Source: Catenuloplanes niger (GTDB lineage: Bacteria; Actinomycetota; Actinomycetes; Mycobacteriales; Micromonosporaceae). Taken from it: DNA of 64,000 nt. Under the pieces are notes generated by a model, which worked only from the letters and a program-made list of their open reading frames with translations, was not told where the DNA came from and made no database searches. Each line of letters opens with the position of its first letter. Within the stretch, counting starts at the first letter, position 1. Below, one piece after another: positions 62,132 through 64,000 of this stretch. The position numbers and the translations under genes were made by a program. The stretch lies in NCBI RefSeq assembly GCF_031458255.1, contig NZ_JAVDYC010000001.1, positions 4,349,001-4,413,000 on the forward strand, written 5' to 3'.

Positions 62132-64000
62132 CTAGGCCGCAGCCTTCGATCGGTTACGCTCGGCAACTTTCTCCGCGACATGCGCGCGGGTGATGCCGCG
62201 CCGGTTGACGGTCTTCCCGCCCACCCGCCGACCGATCTGGTCAACCTCGATCCCGTACGGCTTCAGCGCCGCCGTCAGCTGCTCCGGCGCCCACCCGTCG
62301 TAGACATCCGGCCGCAACTCCGCCAACCGCGCCACCACGGTCTCGTTCCACACCCGCAGCTCCGCCACCGGCACCACGGACAGGATGTCGTCGAGCAGGT
62401 GATGACCGGCCGCCCGCTCAACCTCCGGCGTCTCACCGAGCGCGTGCCCGGTCAGCCGCCCCGCCCGCTCCCGCAGCGCCCGCGCCTTCTCAGCGAGGAC
62501 GTTCGCGGCCGGCCCGTCGATGAACACGGTTGACACGATCCGCGCGTCCGCGCCTTCACCGGCGAAGTAGCCGATCCCCTTGTCCTCCCACGCGAACATC
62601 GTGGCCCGGACGCCGTTGCGGTATTTGCTGGTCCCGAGCACCATGTCGTTCTCCATCTGCCCCATGACCTTCAGGCAGAACCGCGTCGACGCGTTGGCGG
62701 AGATCGCGGTCGGCAGGCTCTTCGCGTCCGGCCGCTGGGTCGCCAGGATCAGCACGATCCCGGTAGCCGGCCCCCGCTTCACCAGGTCCGTGCAGATCTC
62801 CTCCAGCTCGGCCCCGTACTCCGGGTGCTCGAACCAGACCTGACACTCATCGACCCCGACCACGATCGGATGCAGGCCCAGCGAGCGCCGCGTGGCCAGC
62901 TCCGGCGTGACCTTGTTCTCCGGGCACAGATCCGGCGGCAGATCCCGGATCACCCGCGCCCGGCGGCGCAGCTCCGCCCGCAGCTCCCGCATCGCGGCCA
63001 CCGCGTAGAGGATGTCCTCGTCGTCCTCGCCAGCCCGGTACCGGTGCGCCACCTTCCCCAGCGCGGACAGGTCACCGGTGCCCTTCAGGTCGTACGCATG
63101 GATCTCCGCCCGAGGATCGAGCGCCGCGATCAGCAGCGCTTCCCGCAGCGCGAATGTCTTGCCCATCCGCGGAATCGACCCGATCACCATCGCGATGAAC
63201 ATCAGCGTCAGGTTCACCCAGCGTCCGCGCTGATCCGTCCCGTACGGCTGAGGCTTGAACAGGTCCACCGGCCCGCCCTTGAGCAGCGGCCACACGGGCT
63301 TGCGCGCCTTCGACATGTCCTGATCCCCGACCCAGAGCACCAGCCGGCCGGGATGCACCTCGGCGTTGCCCTCCGGCCACACGCACCCCAGCGGCCGGGT
63401 CAGCGCGCCGGCCAGCTTCTCCCGCCGCTCGATCACCTCGGTCGCGGTCACACCGGGCGGCAGATCGACATCGGCACGCCATCCGGGTCCGTCGCGGGTG
63501 ATCGGCGCCGGGAACCCGATCGCCTTGTCGCCCAGCTTCGACACCGCCTGGTTGATCCCCGCGAGCCCGAGCACGGACAGCGCGAGCGTGACCTGATTCG
63601 AGGTCAGCTCTTGCACATGCGTCGGAACGACAGCGCGGGACACCAGCGGCCGATCCGGTCGCGCCCCGCCGAGCCCGAACGCGGCGACCAGCCCCGCGAG
63701 CGTCGCCCAGTGCGCCCAGCTCGGCGCCAGCACCGCGAGCACGAACGTGCCGGCCGCACCGAGCACCGCGACCGACGCCGCGATCAGCGTCCGCAGACGC
63801 ACCCGGCCGTCACGCTGCCGGGACAGCCGGAGGTACTGCTCCGCGTCCTCCCGCCGGACCGCCGCAAGCCGGACGGGCAGGCCTTCCAGGTCGAGCACCC
63901 ACCGCGTACCGCCGGAAATGAATCGCCAGACCCCGCGCGGCGCCCGCAGCGCGAGCTTCCCGCCGTAGACCGGCATGCGGACCGCGTGATAGACGGAGAC
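62132..64000 (-). CDS. FtsK/SpoIIIE-type DNA translocase (TraB-like), 5' end outside window
   Basis: At least 615 aa. Two membrane helices (TLIAASVAVLGAAGTFVLAVL and WATLAGLVAAFGLG) precede the motor domain, with Walker A GSIPRMGKT, Walker B IVVGVDECQ and the ATQRPDAKSLPTAI motif. A C-terminal winged helix (TVNRRGITRAHVAEKVAERN) could read specific octamers. It pumps double-stranded DNA between hyphae during AICE transfer. The first ATG is at 63976, but the frame is open to the window edge and family members are longer, so I treat it as partial. Confidence 0.88.
   Translation of the reverse strand, partial: VSVYHAVRMPVYGGKLALRAPRGVWRFISGGTRWVLDLEGLPVRLAAVRREDAEQYLRLSRQRDGRVRLRTLIAASVAVLGAAGTFVLAVLAPSWAHWATLAGLVAAFGLGGARPDRPLVSRAVVPTHVQELTSNQVTLALSVLGLAGINQAVSKLGDKAIGFPAPITRDGPGWRADVDLPPGVTATEVIERREKLAGALTRPLGCVWPEGNAEVHPGRLVLWVGDQDMSKARKPVWPLLKGGPVDLFKPQPYGTDQRGRWVNLTLMFIAMVIGSIPRMGKTFALREALLIAALDPRAEIHAYDLKGTGDLSALGKVAHRYRAGEDDEDILYAVAAMRELRAELRRRARVIRDLPPDLCPENKVTPELATRRSLGLHPIVVGVDECQVWFEHPEYGAELEEICTDLVKRGPATGIVLILATQRPDAKSLPTAISANASTRFCLKVMGQMENDMVLGTSKYRNGVRATMFAWEDKGIGYFAGEGADARIVSTVFIDGPAANVLAEKARALRERAGRLTGHALGETPEVERAAGHHLLDDILSVVPVAELRVWNETVVARLAELRPDVYDGWAPEQLTAALKPYGIEVDQIGRRVGGKTVNRRGITRAHVAEKVAERNRSKAAA

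Larger units (their letters stand above)
57715..64000. mobile_element. actinomycete integrative and conjugative element (AICE), left part
   Basis: From the tRNA-Gly attL the minus strand carries, in reverse order of transcription, integrase, Xis, a DnaB_N/DUF3987 replication protein, a DUF-type small protein, a zinc-ribbon membrane protein and an FtsK-type translocase. This order (tra, small genes, rep, xis, int next to a tRNA) is that of pSAM2-like AICEs. The element runs off the window; regulators and cargo are not visible. Confidence 0.9.

Overview
The window is very GC-rich actinomycete DNA, with G/C in most third codon positions, many GTG starts and 4-bp ATGA/GTGA gene overlaps. The conserved block tRNA-Leu, fhaA-fhaB-pstP-ftsW/rodA-pbpA-pknA-pknB, trpG, class E sortase, DUF881 and crgA is the cell-division/Ser-Thr kinase region found close to oriC in Actinobacteria. 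Small conserved proteins, Scr1/DUF397 gene pairs and a tRNA-integrated AICE make a member of the Micromonosporaceae (Actinoplanes-like) the most likely source. That assignment is an inference from gene content.

Layout. 1-3.5 kb: a 73-bp tandem repeat, a chloramphenicol phosphotransferase-like gene, a sulfotransferase, a glycosidase-like beta-propeller and a YbaK-type deacylase. 3.5-9.98 kb: SufE coupled to a CBS remnant, prolyl-tRNA synthetase, a SigE-type ECF sigma factor with a membrane partner, an SGNH hydrolase, rhodanese and VanZ. 10-18.4 kb: a probable branched-chain acyl-CoA (leucine) catabolic regulon (TetR, biotin carboxylase, HMG-CoA lyase, carboxyltransferase, acyl-CoA dehydrogenase). 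It is interrupted by two secreted-protein genes, one of them a five-repeat chaplin-like protein. Two near-identical palindromes mark the two transcription starts. 18.5-30.3 kb: accessory regulators (STAND ATPase, MarR/YceI, Scr1/DUF397), a GCS2-type ligase, a PASTA membrane protein and two related small proteins that flank the Scr1 pair. 30.3-34.4 kb: two minus-strand units for surface-glycan metabolism (sugar epimerase plus WecG/TagA transferase; GH88-like hydrolase plus SDR), with a LacI-type operator between them.

34.9-48.1 kb is the division/kinase core. 48.3-57.6 kb holds an Fe-S oxidoreductase, two CNNM/CorC-type membrane proteins, two NlpC/P60 endopeptidases (the second behind a c-di-AMP riboswitch), a LamG-like lipoprotein or membrane protein, dcd and a PNPOx-like gene. 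A perfect actinobacterial LexA box sits between dcd and the PNPOx gene, and a core-matching one lies in the crgA promoter.

From tRNA-Gly(CCC) at 57.69 kb to the window edge lies the left part of an actinomycete integrative and conjugative element (AICE): attL, tyrosine integrase, Xis, a DnaB_N/DUF3987 replication protein, two small transfer-region proteins and an FtsK/TraB-type translocase. Next to the translocase is a dense cluster of GCTAGCG octamers that resembles a clt/TRS DNA-transfer locus. I consider this the most interesting uncharacterised feature here.
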